DNA of 64,000 nucleotides from assembly GCF_023516495.1 (NCBI RefSeq), contig NZ_JAMGBC010000001.1:1116001-1180000 (forward strand), read 5' to 3'. The stretch's first letter is position 1; every line of letters begins with the position of its first letter. Positions 63,859 to 64,000 of this stretch are shown piece by piece. The notes below the pieces were generated by a model that ran no database searches, was not told where the DNA came from, and worked only from the letters and a program-made list of their open reading frames with translations. The stretch comes from Sphingomonas anseongensis (lineage in GTDB: Bacteria > Pseudomonadota > Alphaproteobacteria > Sphingomonadales > Sphingomonadaceae). The position numbers and the translations under genes were made by a program.

Positions 63859-64000
63859 GTGAAGACCGCGGTCATCGTCTTCCCCGGGTCAAATTGCGAT
63901 CGCGACCTCGCCGTTGCGCTCGAGCAGGTCACCGGGCGGGCTCCGGCCATGGTCTGGCACAAGGAAAGCGAGCTTCCCGACGGAACCGACTTCGTCGGCC
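63859..64000 (+). CDS. purQ: Phosphoribosylformylglycinamidine synthase subunit PurQ (5' end)
   Basis: 47 codons from GTG 63859 to the window edge. The start [19 protein letters not shown] is the class I glutamine amidotransferase strand and loop of Pur[18 protein letters not shown] matches the next conserved segment. PurQ releases ammonia from glutamine for FGAM synthesis. The active-site Cys lies beyond the window. Confidence 0.93.
   Translation, partial: MKTAVIVFPGSNCDRDLAVALEQVTGRAPAMVWHKESELPDGTDFVG

Overview
The window is a GC-rich, gene-dense piece of an alphaproteobacterial chromosome, most likely a sphingomonad (Sphingomonas or a close relative). The reasons are the PhyR/NepR/EcfG general stress response genes beside a PhyP-like sensor, the gene order argS-SPOR-nagZ-scpA-scpB-tatABC, a complete division and cell wall (dcw) cluster, a CC0125/CC1285-type lipoprotein, prfB without a programmed frameshift, and frequent GTG/TTG starts with 1-4 nt stop/start overlaps. 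I see no rRNA, CRISPR array, insertion sequence or prophage.

Layout. 1-3933: general stress response (GSR) locus: ecfG (cut by the window edge), a 47-residue membrane peptide, phyR, nepR, a PhyP-like HisKA_2 protein, and a predicted small RNA with its own EcfG-type promoter and terminator. 3869-14884 (all minus): tatCBA, scpBA, an S10 peptidase, nagZ, a SPOR protein, argS, a small winged-helix protein, dgt and a TPR/SPOR protein. 15012-37642 (minus): ftsZ, then a 4.4-kb block of unrelated genes, then ftsA-ftsQ-ddl-murB-murC-murG-ftsW-murD-mraY-murF-murE-ftsI-ftsL-rsmH-mraZ. 38028-49416: envelope and RNA genes (exported protein, RadC-like JAB protein, EVE protein, SleB-type hydrolase, response regulator, tRNA-Gln, ppx, rlmE, DsbA-like, M48 protease, rne). 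49822-57030: amidase, PBP1A, prfB, a methyltransferase and typA. 57121-64000: MarR/MFS pair, a fatty-acid oxidation operon (thioesterase, acyl-CoA dehydrogenase, SDR, FadB-like) and the start of purS-purQ.

How it fits together. The dcw cluster makes lipid II (MurC-F, Ddl, MurB, MraY, MurG) and the divisome (FtsL, I, W, Q, A, Z). The amidase, PBP1A, NagZ, SPOR proteins and SleB-like hydrolase remodel the same wall. EcfG-type promoters (GGAAC-N16/17-CGTT) are found by eye at four places: before the membrane peptide/ecfG, before the predicted sRNA, before the lipoprotein in the ftsA-ftsZ gap, and before typA. A degenerate one lies between phyR and nepR. These suggest that the stress regulon reaches well beyond its own locus.

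The most interesting object is the predicted sRNA at 3828-3933: two hairpins with cytosine-rich loops and a T-tract behind a GSR promoter, in the GSR locus. This is the architecture of Caulobacter GsrN. All calls come from reading the sequence; no database search was run.
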